A DNA stretch of 64,000 nt from Symsagittifera roscoffensis (GCF_963678635.1 NW_026970735.1:1-64000), one strand, 5' to 3'; counted from the first letter of the stretch, positions 26,582-37,956 are shown. Program-made: numbers and translations. The notes: generated from the letters alone by a model not told the origin.

Positions 26582-29500
26582 TTAACTATCTGCACTGGTT
26601 TGCTTTTGGAGCAAGTTTGAAATCATTGCATCTAGTCCTTTTTTTGCTTTCTTCTTTGGCGGACCCACTGAGCTTTGTTCATGTGACGATGGGGGTACAG
26701 AACTAAGACAAGAGGCCAAGAAACCCCCTACTACAGTACGTTTTGTTGTTGGCAAAACTTCAGGCGTCGGCTCTTCCTTCTGCTCATTTTGCTGTGCATT
26801 TGTCTCCTGAATCATAGCGACCAAAGAATTCTTTTCCTTGTCACTTTTGTCTGAATTTTGAGAAACTTCCTTTTCCTTTTCTATCGTTTCGGGTTTTCCG
26901 TTTTCCAAACTCGTCTGCAGATCTTTCTCTAATGATTGCACATCATTTGATTTCTCCGGTTTAGTCTTCTTCTCGTAACTCGGTTTGTCTGGGGTGAACG
27001 TATCGCACACTGCAATTCTCAGCTCAGCTGGCAGAACTGAAACTGCGTCGAAAAGAGGCGACACTTCGTGAACTACTTCGATGTCATCCTGTGAGTCCGG
27101 GCTCAGAGCTACAGTTCCGCACTCCTGGTCACGTGAGTTGTTTGGAGAATCATCTTCTTGTCGAGCAGGGACCATGAACATATCCATTGGATAGATCGGT
27201 TGTTCCTCTTTTCCTGTAAGAACATTTACATTCAAAGGCGCTGCTTCTGGAACAATGATTGCAAACTCATTGGAGTCCATTCCATCTCCAGGCACTGGCA
27301 GTAAGTCATCATAAGAAGCCTCCAGCTGATTCTCACAAGTTTCCTCCGAAGGCTGCGTTGTATTATGTACAGTTTTTGAGGAGCTTACATCGACTTGTTT
27401 ACTTAGTCGAGTAAACTCAGATGTCGTAATCGCTTCTATATCTGGATCTTTAACTGATGGTATTCTGGGCTTAGTTTTCGTTGCCTTTGCAACTTCAACA
27501 CGTGTGTTACTTTTCCATGTAGCTTGAGACTCGTATTTACTGAACCCTGGAGTTTCCAAGGAATGATTACCACGCATTTGTAATGCATTATACTCCGCAA
27601 CGACATTTGGCACTTCTGGTAACACTGACTTACTGGGACTGGGTTGAATCTGCACCGAAGAATTACAGTTGCTTCTGACGTAGCCTGCCTTAATCCTTTT
27701 CTTGGGACGTTCCGTGTACGACTTCCCTAGAGAGCTGATCGCAACAGCACAAGAAGGCAAGCATTTAATAGTGAACTTTTCATTGTTGTGTTTCATAGTT
27801 CCGCCGTCTGGAAGCGAAATTGTTTTGTCTTTTTGAGGCAAATCACACTCTCCGAATCTGCAGAAATAGACATGAGAGGCAAATTTAGTTCCCGATTCGC
27901 TTTCAAATCCACAAAAACATTTCATTTTTTCTCCGTCGTCTAATTTACAATCAAGATCCGTAAACATACTGTCAGGCTGAGTGCTTAAATTAGTTGTCCA
28001 TTTTGGTAGTCCATGTTTTGTGCCAAAATGATTAATTGCTGCTCTGGGACAATATGTTGAGTACGGACACAACTTACAGTCCATCAACTTCGTGAAATGT
28101 CTGTTCGGTTCATTCACATACGATCCGCACTCTAAACATCGTTCGAGCAATCCTGCTCTCCATAGATTCATTTTACCGCGCACTTTTGCGAAGCCTCCGT
28201 CAAACTTGAGAAACAAGGTCCAGCCTGGTTTGACAGTAACCATGATATCTGGTGTCGATTTAGCGTACTTGGTATTATTCAGCCCCTTAGTTTGATTCGT
28301 AGGTTGCACAACATTACTAGGTCGGCCAGTTCTTGGAAGCTGCGCAACACCCGTAAATTGTTGTTGTGGTTGATTTTGCAGCTGCAGCGACTGATAAGGC
28401 TGTTGCCGCGGCGGCCGATAAGCTTGTTGCGAAACTGGTGTTGGCATCTGCGGCAAAGCATGCATAGGTCTGACAGGAACCGAAGGCCTTTCAAAGCGCG
28501 TGGGGTTATACGGAACTGGCGCCCTAGCGAACTGATTCCGTCTTGCGTACCCATGCTTCTCATAGCGATCCATTAGGTTATTGGCTACAATCTGAGCTCT
28601 TTCTTTACTTTGGCTGTTCTGGAAATGATTGTAGCCTTGACTTGCGACTCTGTTCACCGTTTGGGCGATAGAATTCGGTTCCCACGTACTTGCAGGCAGA
28701 GACGGACGTCGATTCTGGTTTCCAAATAGCTGTCCTGGAATTCTTTGGATGTTCGGTTGTGTAGGCGGTCTTGATATAGAATTTTGAAATCCTAGACTAA
28801 TTCCCTGATTCGTTGGCAATTGCTCTCGCGGCTGCTGACTTCTGGCAACACTATTTTGCGAGAATGTGCTGTTGTTCATAATCATTTGAGGAGCAGCATT
28901 GGAATTCATCACTGAGTACATGTCTTCTTGGGTTAGCTTTGCTAGTCCTTGATGATGGTAGCGCAAATGGTCGGCTTGGTTGCCAGCCTCTGAAAGACTA
29001 TCCCCTGTTGTCGGTAAAGACGATTGCTTCACAAAAATCAATCGACACTTGGTGCATTTTACATTGTTTTTCCTCGGCAAATGATCTCTCATATGCTCAC
29101 AAAACAACTCAGGTGTTGTGAAGACTCCAAAACAGAAGCGGCACAAGAAGTACTTGCTGTTCTGATGTTCGTTTCTGAAATGCGACACTAACTGCGCGTA
29201 GAAACTTGTCGCAAAGTTGCAGATGCGACATTTATAAGGCGTCTCGCAAACTTCATGCAACTCAAACATGTGTCGCATGTAAATCTCAGACTTACTGAAG
29301 GTGTAGTCGCATATTTGACACGCATGTGAGTTCCCCTTTTGATCAACTACATTTGAATGGAAAAAATCAACATGGGTTCTCAGAGTTTCGTGGTTTGGGA
29401 AGCGCATGAAACAAGATTTGCACGTGGTGGTATGTATGTCGGGTTGCAGAAATTCGGATTTCCAAAAATGGGAATCTATGTGGTTCATGTAGAGCATGTT

Positions 29501-29649
29501 CACAGAGAAGTTCTCGTCACAGAAACGAGAGTCTGAGGTTTCAAAGAAGCAGCACTTGAAGAGGTTCATCACATCATTGTTCTGACCATTCTTGTAAGGG
29601 GATTGTATAGCGGTTCGATCGTTTCGCACGGCGTAGAAACAATTTAAAC
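26582..29649 (-). CDS. Zinc-finger protein (POGZ/ZNF280-like), exon 4 with stop codon
   Basis: Last and largest exon of a gene spanning 42825-26582. The acceptor is ATACTGTTTAG just before 29649; the exon begins with two bases of a split Gly codon, matching the phase of the donor at 36022. It encodes residues 282-1303. Four C2H2 fingers lie at about residues 355-471 (pairs starting TCKSC, ACQIC, KCRIC, LCRFC), then KCTKCRLIF with an insertion before its histidines, and a second Cys/His cluster starting CLECGSYVNEPNRHF further on. The finger spacing and the phrases LCRFCFGVF and KCTKCRLIF resemble the vertebrate POGZ/ZNF280 group of nuclear chromatin-associated proteins. The middle is Gln/Pro-rich, the end is acidic, and a basic stretch PPKKKAKKG near the C-terminus is a likely nuclear signal. 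No DDE transposase domain, unlike POGZ, is visible. Role: probably DNA or chromatin binding (inference). Confidence 0.85.
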
Positions 29650-29716
29650 CTAAACAGTATATTATATTTATCGTAATATGATGATAACACATAGAACCAT
29701 TATGATCCCATCTCAT

Positions 29717-29905
29717 TGTACAGAGGCGAAGCTACGCACCTTTGCTGACTCAGGCAACGAAAATATAAAAATATTTAAGAAAAAACAGTTTAAGACGCTA
29801 TGAAAAAAAGAAGTTGCTCCAAAAAAGCTATTGAAGCGTTGTATTCGAACCTCTGAACTCCTAGTCCTAAGTATACGAGTAAGGCAAGTCAATAATCTCC
29901 ACATT
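29717..29905 (-). repeat. Degenerate tRNA-derived SINE in intron
   Basis: The plus strand begins TACAGAGGCGAAGCTACGC, the shared end module. On the minus strand a B-box-like AGAGGTTCGAATAC lies near 29845; the A box is lost. It is in the last intron of the zinc-finger gene, about 70 bp from exon 4. Confidence 0.5.
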
Positions 29906-30702
29906 CAAATAAGTTAAAAACCTTAAGTCTATAATCAAAATTGTAAGTCAAAAAGTAATTTAATTTATTAGGTGAAGCAACAAATAATTAAAACGATAAA
30001 TTGTCGAAAACATTTGTATTTATAAGGAAGCTCCAGTTCGTCGAGTGTAATTCACCATGCTAAATTGAACGTTACGTTACGTGGGAAATGCATTCCAACC
30101 AAAAAATCATGTCATAGCATATAACAAATCGGTATGGATTTCACAGCTACAGAAAGTTGGAAAAAAGTCAATGAAATCAAAAAACATAAATTTTCGAACA
30201 TTTTTCAATTTTCGAATTCCGATGAGAAATATAACGTTAAAGCTTGGAATTTTAAAAGTCCTCTATGATTGGCACTTCATAAAACCAACCTAATCAGAAA
30301 AAAACTGGGTCAAAATTTTTTTATTCAGTTGAGAGTTCTAATACTATCGCCATTTTTGAAGATGAAAGCCATTCATGTTTTTGCACCATTTACACTTTCG
30401 TAACTCAAGAACGTAATATGCCTTCCATTAAAGTCAACTGGACGTAAAAAGAAATCATAAGTCATTCGGTAAAAAAAATTAAAATTGAGGATGAACAACT
30501 TTTATGACTTCTTCCAAAAAAACTTACACGATCTAAATAAATGTCTTCACTTCATTCATTTACACTTAATCGGCTATTTAATCCTATTTTAGACCTGGGC
30601 GGATCTAAATTTTTCTCGAGGGGAGGGGCGCATTTTCAAAAATTTTGTCGAACTTTTTTTAGGTCCACCAAATCGATTTTTCGAACGCTCCCAGAACACT
30701 AT

Positions 30703-31112
30703 TGGAACCTGATCTAAACTACATTTTATGATTGGATAAACTAGATATTTTACCACTGTAAAGTATTTAATATTAACCAATCATGATCCATCTAACTAAC
30801 AACCCACTTATTTGTAAGTGCTGGAATTACTTGTAATTTCAGCACCAGAGAGATTTGAATTTAACTTAGAAATTAGTTGACTCTCCAAGAAGACTTCAGC
30901 AGCCGCAATAAACCAGTATACCCTAGATCTATTGAGCCTAGCAGAGACTAGTTAAACACCCTGAGACTAGATAGTATAAGAGTAAGATTAGGATCGGTAT
31001 TAGACTAAGAAGTTGCACGAATCTATCCGGCCGAAAATAAGATAGCGTGACGAGCAGACGGTGTACCCTATCCGAAATTACTCTATGAGTTAACCACATC
31101 GGTCCTAACTCA
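30703..31112 (+). repeat. Left (5') LTR
   Basis: 410 bp, TG...CA ends, matched base for base except about six differences by 35164-35573. The primer-binding-site candidate follows at once, identifying this as the 5' LTR. Confidence 0.9.
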
Positions 31113-31115
31113 TCT

Positions 31116-31133
31116 GGTGCGACCATAAGTCTC
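31116..31133 (+). promoter_or_regulatory. Primer-binding-site candidate
   Basis: TGGTGCGACCATAAGTCT starts three bases after the left LTR. TGG pairs with the universal CCA end of tRNAs. The matching tRNA cannot be named without the tRNA set of this genome. Confidence 0.5.
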
Positions 31134-31199
31134 GAACAAGACCTTAATAGCTTAGAATTAACCAAACATAGATTAGAATTTAGACAAAACATTTTTAAA

Positions 31200-31433
31200 A
31201 TGTTACACGACGATAATTTAATCGAAATGTCTCTACGACTCAATAGATCAAAGCCAATATTCCGAACGATAAGAGAACTGCCCGGAATTGGAAGAAGACC
31301 TCGAACCAGAGACGACATACGACAAAGTAGAAACTTACCAAATAGTTATATGATAGTACGGCAAAAGCCAACACAAACTTTTATATTTAGAATCTTATTA
31401 GCAATGAATTTAGATTTTCATTTGCAAACTTAA
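31200..31433 (+). CDS. Small leader ORF of the LTR element, unrecognised
   Basis: 77 codons from the ATG, but the frame is open further back, to 31089 inside the left LTR. The ATG follows a TTTTTAAA context just after the primer site, where a Gag gene would begin. The product is basic (PGIGRRPRTRDDIRQSR) with a helical-looking start (DDNLIEMSLRL). No known Gag motif or zinc knuckle is seen. It could be a remnant Gag or chance. Confidence 0.3.
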   Translation: MLHDDNLIEMSLRLNRSKPIFRTIRELPGIGRRPRTRDDIRQSRNLPNSYMIVRQKPTQTFIFRILLAMNLDFHLQT

Positions 31434-31758
31434 ATCTTGAAGACAATTTTCATAATCATTTCAGGCGCTAAACAAAATATTAATATACAATAACGATTGA
31501 TAAAAAGATCTCAGATCGTTTTCCTAAAATTCTGCAGTATTATATAAAACATGTTTGGAAAATATTTATTGAAAATCAAAACAAAAATTAGTAGCATGAC
31601 AATAAACTGTTAGTAATAATAAATCATCCAATTGTCCCAGCTTCATCACCTAAAACATAACAGCAATCATAAACTCACTAATATCATTAAAACACTAAAT
31701 CTTTTCCTTAAACAAATTTAAACCATTTTAAACTTCAATTCACTTAATTTTCAAATCA

Positions 31759-32300
31759 GATCATCAAGGCTTATCCTTGGATCTTAATTCATTTTCTATT
31801 CAATTAAAATTTAGAACTTGATCATCAAGGCCTATCCTTGGATCAAAAAGAACAATTTTGTTCTCCCCCACCCACTTAGCTAGTGTCTAACGACCTCAAA
31901 CGTCGATTCACTATCCAACCCTTTCAAAAAACCCAAGACTAATAGAAATTTTTCAACAAAACTAACCATTCAAATTAGGATAAACAGTGAAGAACTTCGG
32001 TTATTCATCCTTCACTTGAACCCTCCTCTTATCAAGACCCAGGATAAATCTTAGACTTAGTAAGTTTAAAATAGTATCTAACGAACTACTCGCGTTCTAA
32101 TTATACCTGAACCTTGTGGATCGATTTACTATTCTCCAACCCTTGAACACAATCACTACCCTTAAGTAAGATTAAGTAAGTTAACACCTTAGCTTATACT
32201 AGCCACGAGAAAGTAAAAAATCATTCTTCGGAATCGATATACTTTTCTCTCCAACCCTGAACAAATAGACCCAGGTTAAGCTAACCAAAAAATCGTAAGG
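31759..32300 (+). repeat. Short internal repeats in the LTR-element leader
   Basis: GATCATCAAGGCTTATCC at 31759 recurs with one change at 31820, each followed by TTGGATC. Further on, variants of a phrase TCGATTCACTATCCAACCC occur near 31910, 32120 and 32240, spaced about 120-210 bp. No ORF. Possible packaging or structural leader sequence; function unknown. Confidence 0.45.
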
Positions 32301-32502
32301 ACTAACAATTTAAGAAAATAGAAATCATCTAACAACTTTTTGCATCCGTCATCCTAAACCTTATGTCATTTAAAAATCTAGGAAACAAACAAACAATCGT
32401 TTTGCACAACTGTGAAATAGAAAACAAAAAATACGACCTTGTAATCACACTAACACGAAAGAATTTTTAGCAATCACCTTACCTTCATTTCCACAGTATA
32501 CT

Positions 32503-33570
32503 TTGAACACCCCTACAGATACTAACGATACACGTAGCTTTGTAGATGAACAAGTTTTAATGCCTACACTTCATTGGACATCATATTATCATTTTACTAA
32601 CCCACTTTGCCTACCTTTATCTAATACTCACATCGATATAGAACGAAATCAAGATATGCTATATCGACTCACTACACCACTAACACATAGACAATTTACT
32701 TACATCGGATATAAAAAATCACTAAAAACATACACTGCACCCCGAGCTAACGAATATACGCTAGAATATTACGATCATAACATCATCCGAACTAACCAAG
32801 ACCAATTTTTAGATGATGATCGCTTCGCTAACCCACAAATCACAGAAAAATTTTTCATCAAAACACCATATGTTTTTACACTCATTATATTTGATCGCAA
32901 ATTCGACCACATCATTTCTGAAGCACTAACCGACACACAAGCTTACGAAAGTTTTAAAGAAAGATTTCAATTATTTTCACTAACCTTTCATTTCCTTGCA
33001 CCACATGAACGAGATTTGCACTGCTCACACGACATTATGTTACGCACTAAACAAACCCACACATATACATATTACCGCTTTATACAAAATCACTTTGACC
33101 TACACACTCCATCAAGACAACCACACCATCGTTTTCAATTTATTAACTCTAAATACACATCACCATTTTTTCTTAACTTCACATATTGCATCAAAGATAC
33201 TAACCTTCACGGTATTCTTCGCAATTATGATCCCATAACCCAAATGTATATTTTTTGTCCCATCACAAAGACCTTCAACGCAGAAGAATCCAGACCCTTC
33301 CTTATCCCACATGAATTTGTTCAACCTATAGAAATCCCAATATTAGAATTCATCCACAACACTAAATACAACCACAAATTATATAATCTCATCCAAAACA
33401 CACCTTATGATTTTGCAGTTGGCACCGAAGAACTAAAAACCATTAGAGCACTTCAATTGCTTTGGCCACTGCTTCAAACTAAAAACATCATTCGCATACT
33501 AGCAAAGTTACTAACAAATTCCGACATAATCCACGACATCTTCCCCCACGGTTTTTTCCCCGACGACTAA
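32503..33570 (+). CDS. Unrecognised 355-residue protein of the LTR element
   Basis: The frame is open from 32416 to TAA at 33568. The first in-frame ATG is at 32560, and the longer form would have to start at a non-ATG or be spliced in. The upstream sequence supports splicing: CACTAAC branch-like site at 32448, a pyrimidine tract and TTTCCACAG ending at 32496. Directly after the stop comes CAG followed by GTAAGTA (33574), a strong donor. The protein is rich in His, Thr, Tyr, Phe and Asn, is soluble-looking, and has no signal peptide, membrane span, zinc motif or polymerase motif that I recognise. The 1.07-kb open frame in AT-rich DNA, in an element with 98.5% identical LTRs, argues that it is or was translated. 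It could be a captured host gene or a very diverged Gag; I assign no function. Confidence 0.65.
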   Translation: MNTPTDTNDTRSFVDEQVLMPTLHWTSYYHFTNPLCLPLSNTHIDIERNQDMLYRLTTPLTHRQFTYIGYKKSLKTYTAPRANEYTLEYYDHNIIRTNQDQFLDDDRFANPQITEKFFIKTPYVFTLIIFDRKFDHIISEALTDTQAYESFKERFQLFSLTFHFLAPHERDLHCSHDIMLRTKQTHTYTYYRFIQNHFDLHTPSRQPHHRFQFINSKYTSPFFLNFTYCIKDTNLHGILRNYDPITQMYIFCPITKTFNAEESRPFLIPHEFVQPIEIPILEFIHNTKYNHKLYNLIQNTPYDFAVGTEELKTIRALQLLWPLLQTKNIIRILAKLLTNSDIIHDIFPHGFFPDD

Positions 33571-33573
33571 CAG

Positions 33574-33660
33574 GTAAGTATAATTTATACATATTCTTAA
33601 CTAATAAATTTAAAATAAAACACTAACCATTCTTTATCCATGTTTTATTTAGATTTTTAG
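33574..33660 (+). other. Probable intron just after the ORF stop
   Basis: Donor CAG/GTAAGTA at 33574, branch-like CACTAACC at 33621-33628, and acceptor candidates TTTATTTAG (33652) or GATTTTTAG (33660). An intron downstream of the stop codon could expose the transcript to nonsense-mediated decay, or join the ORF-bearing exon to a shorter alternative. Confidence 0.5.
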
Positions 33661-35163
33661 TCTTCATCTCACGATCATCTGCAAAATACAATAAAGAAAA
33701 ATACAAAATCAAAAACTTCTTCAAATTCTTAAAAACTCTATTAATATTTTACACTAGAAAATTCAATAAAATTCATACCAATGTAGTAAGTTAATTTATA
33801 AATTATTTCCCTAAAAGCAGTAATTCTAATAATGATGAAAATTTGTAACTTAATTTTTCCCCAAAACTAGCAGTAAAATTGAAATTCTATGTAGTAAATT
33901 GATAAAACGCAAATGCAGTACTAACCTTTTGATATTTTCATTCACTCGCACAAGAATTCTATCCAAACTCGCACAGCTCGCCCACGAAGAATTGTTTAAA
34001 TAAAGAATTTCAGTTTCAAGCTTTCACACTCAACAACTCTAACACACGATAACAAGTTTCGAACTTTCCTTTTTATATACTAAACAAAGGAATTATATAC
34101 TAAACAAAACTAACCAACGCAGCTTACTAAACACCACAACACATAGAATAACAGCATGACTAAGAAAAGGAAACAAACGGTACCCAAACCGAATTAACCC
34201 AGTTTAAAACTGGATAATTTATTCTTTTGAAGACTATTATAAAGTCTAAGAAAGAAATAGTAAAACACAAAAAAGTCGAAAGACAAACCCATACCAAAAA
34301 CAATTTGATTTTTGAAAAAAGGACACAACCAACGAAACATAAGAAAAACCACAATAAACCCAACATAAAACGTTATCACATAACAGGACCTCTCACAGAA
34401 ACCGCACGAAATCATACTCCCACTCCTGGCCTAACCCACCAGAGAGGACGTCCTGAGCATGCTCTATAGCCGGCCTAACCCACCGCGCTACATCCACGCT
34501 TTGTGACCACACTCCTATTTTTAATAAGAGGTACTCAAGGGTGAGTAACTCTTCAAAATAACCGAACTAAAACAAAAAGCTTTTGTGAAAACAACTAACC
34601 AAAATCATAATTAAAACACCAAACTAATAAAAATTTTATAAAATGTAAATTATACCTTGCAGTATATAGATCAGCATACAACACCAAAGACGAACATCCA
34701 AAGACAAAATGACCCCAATACACTCGAAAAAGAATGGCCAACCACAATCAATATGCCGCCCACAATCACAACTCAAAGGATTTAGAGTACGACTTGACTT
34801 CGCAGAAAAGGACTTCATTGAACTAGACCAATGACCACCTCGATGTTCAAGTATACGTACAGATCCGAGTAACCAGGCATCACCTCCACGCACAATCTCC
34901 ACGCCATTCCCAGACAAGGTCAAACACAAAGAAGTTCTCTACATGAAACGAAAAAACCTGTCATAGCCAACCATTCTGAAATCAGATTTGAGTTTGTTGC
35001 GAAAACCCAGTCGTTGTCATGAGAAGACACAACGATTGAACCTGGAACTTCTCTAACAAGAGAACCCAGACGAAATATGATGTTCGCCAAATACCAACGT
35101 CCATCATCCATCATTTGAATTGCAGAAAGACTATTCTAAAAAACTCTGTAAAACCCGGATGGG
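33661..35163 (+). other. Non-coding 3' part of the LTR element
   Basis: 1.5 kb without a convincing ORF. Short overlapping frames near 34160-34470 and 34636-35114 are on both strands and look like chance. The stretch 34420-34520 (GGCCTAACCCACC occurs twice) is more GC-rich. Confidence 0.5.
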
Positions 35164-35573
35164 TGGAACCTGATCTAAACTACATTTTATGATTGGATAA
35201 ATTAGATATTTTACCACTGTAAAGTATTTAATATTAACCAATCATGATCCATCTAACTAACAACCCACTTATTTGTAAGTGCTGGAATTACTTGTAATTT
35301 CAGCACCAGAGAGATTTGAATTTAACTTAGAAATTAGTTGTCTCTCCAAGAGAACTTCAGCAGCCGCAACAAACCAGTATACCCTAGATCTATTGAGCCT
35401 AGCAGAGACTAGTTAAACACCCTGAGACTAGAAAGTATAAGAGTAAGATTAGGATCGGTATTAGACTAAGAAGTTGCACGAATCTATCCGGCCGAAAATA
35501 AGATAGCGTGACGAGCAGACGGTGTACCCTATCCGAAATTACTCTATGAGTTAACCACATCGGTCCTAACTCA
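35164..35573 (+). repeat. Right (3') LTR
   Basis: Direct repeat of 30703-31112, ending CTAACTCA and followed by CTAT, the target duplication. Differences from the left copy include AAATTAGA for AAACTAGA and a two-base change in the CTCCAAGA region. Confidence 0.9.
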
Positions 35574-36021
35574 CTATAAAGACCCTATTTTAACCAAAAA
35601 TTTTGCGCTGCAGGCAATATTTTGAAACAGGTCAAAAATGCGATTTTCAGTGCGCGCTGCCCTTCAAATCTAGTAAAAATTGGCGCCACAAGCGCCTTAA
35701 GAAAAAATTTAGGGTTGGTTGGCCTTAAATGGATGTCAAAAAACAATACCAAGGCAGAACCATGTAGTTGGTAAGGACCACCTACCCTCCACCCAATCCG
35801 CCCCCTGATTTAGACGCCTTTCGTTGGATTCTCACTTCATCAAATTTCACCGATTTGATGTCTCGCTCTCAAATCACTACTTTTTGTTTTCGGAAAAAGG
35901 CAGCTTCGTAAAGGCACACCTGAATCTTAATCTGCTTGTGCAAAGAACCTACTATATTTTTTCAAAGGCGATAAAAAGATTTTAGAGCAGATCCGAAGAC
36001 TATGCTAAAACGCTCAATTAC

Positions 36022-36239
36022 CTTTCTCCTTAACAATGGATAGCACAGTTTCTCTGGTGTAGCGACCGGAGGCCAAAAGCTTGTGTACTTTACTCCACAG
36101 AGCAGTCTGATCACTCGAGCTATTCGCCTGTTTCTCCTGCTGTCTTTGAACTTGAACCGCTGATGATGATGATGATGAGTTTGCAGATTTGTTGTTGGTT
36201 TGATTGCACTGATATGTTTCATTGCTCAAGGAATTTCGA
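36022..36239 (-). CDS. Zinc-finger gene, exon 3
   Basis: 218 bp. The acceptor is a long T-run ending TTTTTCAG just upstream of 36239 on the minus strand; the donor is AAAG followed by GTAATT at 36021. The exon starts with one base completing a codon and ends with one base of the next, fitting exons 2 and 4 exactly. It encodes a Ser/Asn/Gln-rich stretch with a six-Ser run (from GATGATGATGATGATGA on the plus strand), then an ordered piece (TALWSKVHKLLASGRYTRET). The 6.4-kb intron between this exon and exon 4 contains the complete LTR element 30703-35573. Confidence 0.75.
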
Positions 36240-36449
36240 CTGAAAAAAAAAAACACATCTACTTGGAACTCTGGAAAAACAAAATGTTCTTAAATCTACA
36301 ATCACATAACTTCCGACAAGCAGATATTTTTCGACTACCAGTCCATAGTATTTATGCATATCGACATAAGATGCTACTCAAAAATTTTAAACCATAAAAT
36401 TTTAAAACAATTCGCTCAACTGATTACGTGAGCAAAAAAAAGCAACAGT

Positions 36450-37606
36450 CGAAACTGAGCTTCGCAACACTTGCCATACAAACATAGCCAACAGACAGTT
36501 GGAAAAGAGTCAATGAACGCTAGTAAACAGAAAATAAAACTGACTTGTTTTTTGAAAAAATCTCGATTTATGAAATTTCCATGCAAAAAACAGATGCCCT
36601 TAAAGCTCTTTGAATTTCTAAAACAATTTATGATTGTCACTTTTTGATAAAAGTAACCCCATTTGAGAAAATGAATTAATAGGAAAACTTTCAATTCGCT
36701 GGAAAATTCGATAATTAAATTCCAATTTCGAAACTAGAAGTCGATCACGTTTTTCGTGACCTTTATACTTTAGCTGTTTGATAGTGGATTTTGCCTGCGT
36801 TTTAACAAATTAAATAGAATGCACTCAAAAAGAAATCAGGAGTCAAACCGCTAAAAAAAGTAAGTCAGCGCGAGTAATATAAAATTCTGAACTGCGTTCA
36901 TCGACTCGTAAAAACATTGCATTACAAGACAATGAATAGAAAGAGACAAAAAGCGGATTTTTTGAAAAAGTTAGTTGAAAAAATACTTGAAGTCTTTTAC
37001 CGAGCAGCAATTAAGGCGACAAAATTTGGGTAGACCATTGTTGAGCCAAAAACAAAACTATAGACATAAAAATTTCTAATTACAAAAACTTTTCCAACTC
37101 GTCTGTGATGAAACACACAAGAGCATATATTGCCATAAAAACTACGCAATATAAGTTGAATTAGCCGATATAACATAAGCCAAACTCGTTTTATTTAAAA
37201 AACGGTTTAATAAAAAAAATCAAAACCAGACCTAGTTACTTAACCAAACTACAGAATTTTCAGTTATACTTAAAACTGTTTAATTTAAAATAAAACACAT
37301 GCTTTAGAAAACAAGCCGATTAAAAACTACCAGATAATCAATATGTCATTAAAAATGTTATTTAAAAAAGCCATTAAATATAAATGTCATTTTTTCAAGA
37401 AGTTTATTACTAACTGAAACAAACCCCACCTATTTATTACCTAAATGATGGTAATTTTAATTAAAATTTCAAGAAATTGAGCGTGTCAGCCATCGAGCGC
37501 GGAATTTACCTTCCTCTTAAATTGACCATTATGCGATCAAAGTTAATTAATGAGGAAAAAACCTAATACAGGGTTGCAATACCCTTGCTAATCGCAAGGA
37601 TAATAA
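36450..37606 (+). repeat. Hairpin-ended dispersed repeat, copy in intron 2 of the zinc-finger gene
   Basis: Starts with CTGAGCTTCGCAACACTTGC, passes through CAACAGACAGTTGG, GCCCTTAAAGCTCTTTG, CCAATTTCGAAACTAG, GTTCATCGACTCGTAAAAAC and CAGCAATTAAGGCGAC, and ends at a perfect hairpin CCTTGC-TAATC-GCAAGG near 37582. The order of blocks is the same as in the copies at 43183-44165 and 51430-52390. No ORF of its own. Exon 2 of the zinc-finger gene lies just beyond its end. Edges are approximate. Confidence 0.6.
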
Positions 37607-37728
37607 AGCTGCATCAGACATAGAAAGAATATTGCTAAGCAAGCAGCACAGATGTTCCGGCCACTGCACTAGTCTCAATGAAAATGTGGTCGGAATAAAA
37701 GGCCATAGTTTAGAAAAAATATAACCAC

Positions 37729-37956
37729 CTTTGGTTTTGTTTGAATTGCACGTTGTTCGCAGCAGCCGTAGAGTGGGTGGCATGACTCTGACTGTAGTAG
37801 GTTGAGGCGTTGGGTGAGGGGAGGTTCTTCCCCCTCGGAGGCTGTTGCATCATGTGCATGTTTCCGGCAGAAGAGGGGGGCGACCGAAGCTGCTGCTGCT
37901 GGTTGAGAATGATGGGAGTCATCTGGATGTTCACTTGAGTCGCTGGTTGACTACTG
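37729..37956 (-). CDS. Zinc-finger gene, exon 2
   Basis: 228 bp. The acceptor is TTTTGCTTCAG before 37956 (a second AG three bases on, CAGCAG, is an alternative). The donor is CAAAG followed by GTGGTT at 37728. Codon phase fits both neighbours (two bases carried from exon 1, two bases carried into exon 3). The product is Gln/Ser/Pro-rich and low-complexity (NQQQQLRSPPSSAGN, MMQQPPRGKN). No domain is recognised. Codon composition is much GC-richer than the flanking introns, supporting it as real coding sequence. Confidence 0.72.

Larger units (their letters stand above)
30703..35573 (+). mobile_element. Complete LTR element without pol, carrying a novel spliced ORF
   Basis: Two direct repeats of 410 bp bound 4.05 kb of internal DNA. 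Both LTRs start TGGAACCTG and end CTAACTCA, the usual TG...CA. They differ at about six positions (roughly 98.5% identical), so the insertion is young. CTAT occurs on both outer sides (30699-30702 and 35574-35577), a 4-bp target duplication. A primer-site-like TGGTGCGACC lies 3 bases after the left LTR, and a short purine-rich CCGGATGGG precedes the right LTR, so the element reads on the plus strand. No protease, RT, RNase H or integrase is present. It sits antisense in the last intron of the zinc-finger gene. It is non-autonomous and must borrow its enzymes. Confidence 0.88.

Noticed and set aside
29000-29045. Retained mini-intron inside the interrupted zinc finger of exon 4
   Set aside because: The only GT...CTTTCAG pair is about 43 bp, not a multiple of three, and removing it would break the frame.
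30938-31318. 126-codon minus-strand frame across the left LTR and leader
   Set aside because: Leu-rich chance frame opposite the element's transcription direction; it crosses the LTR boundary.
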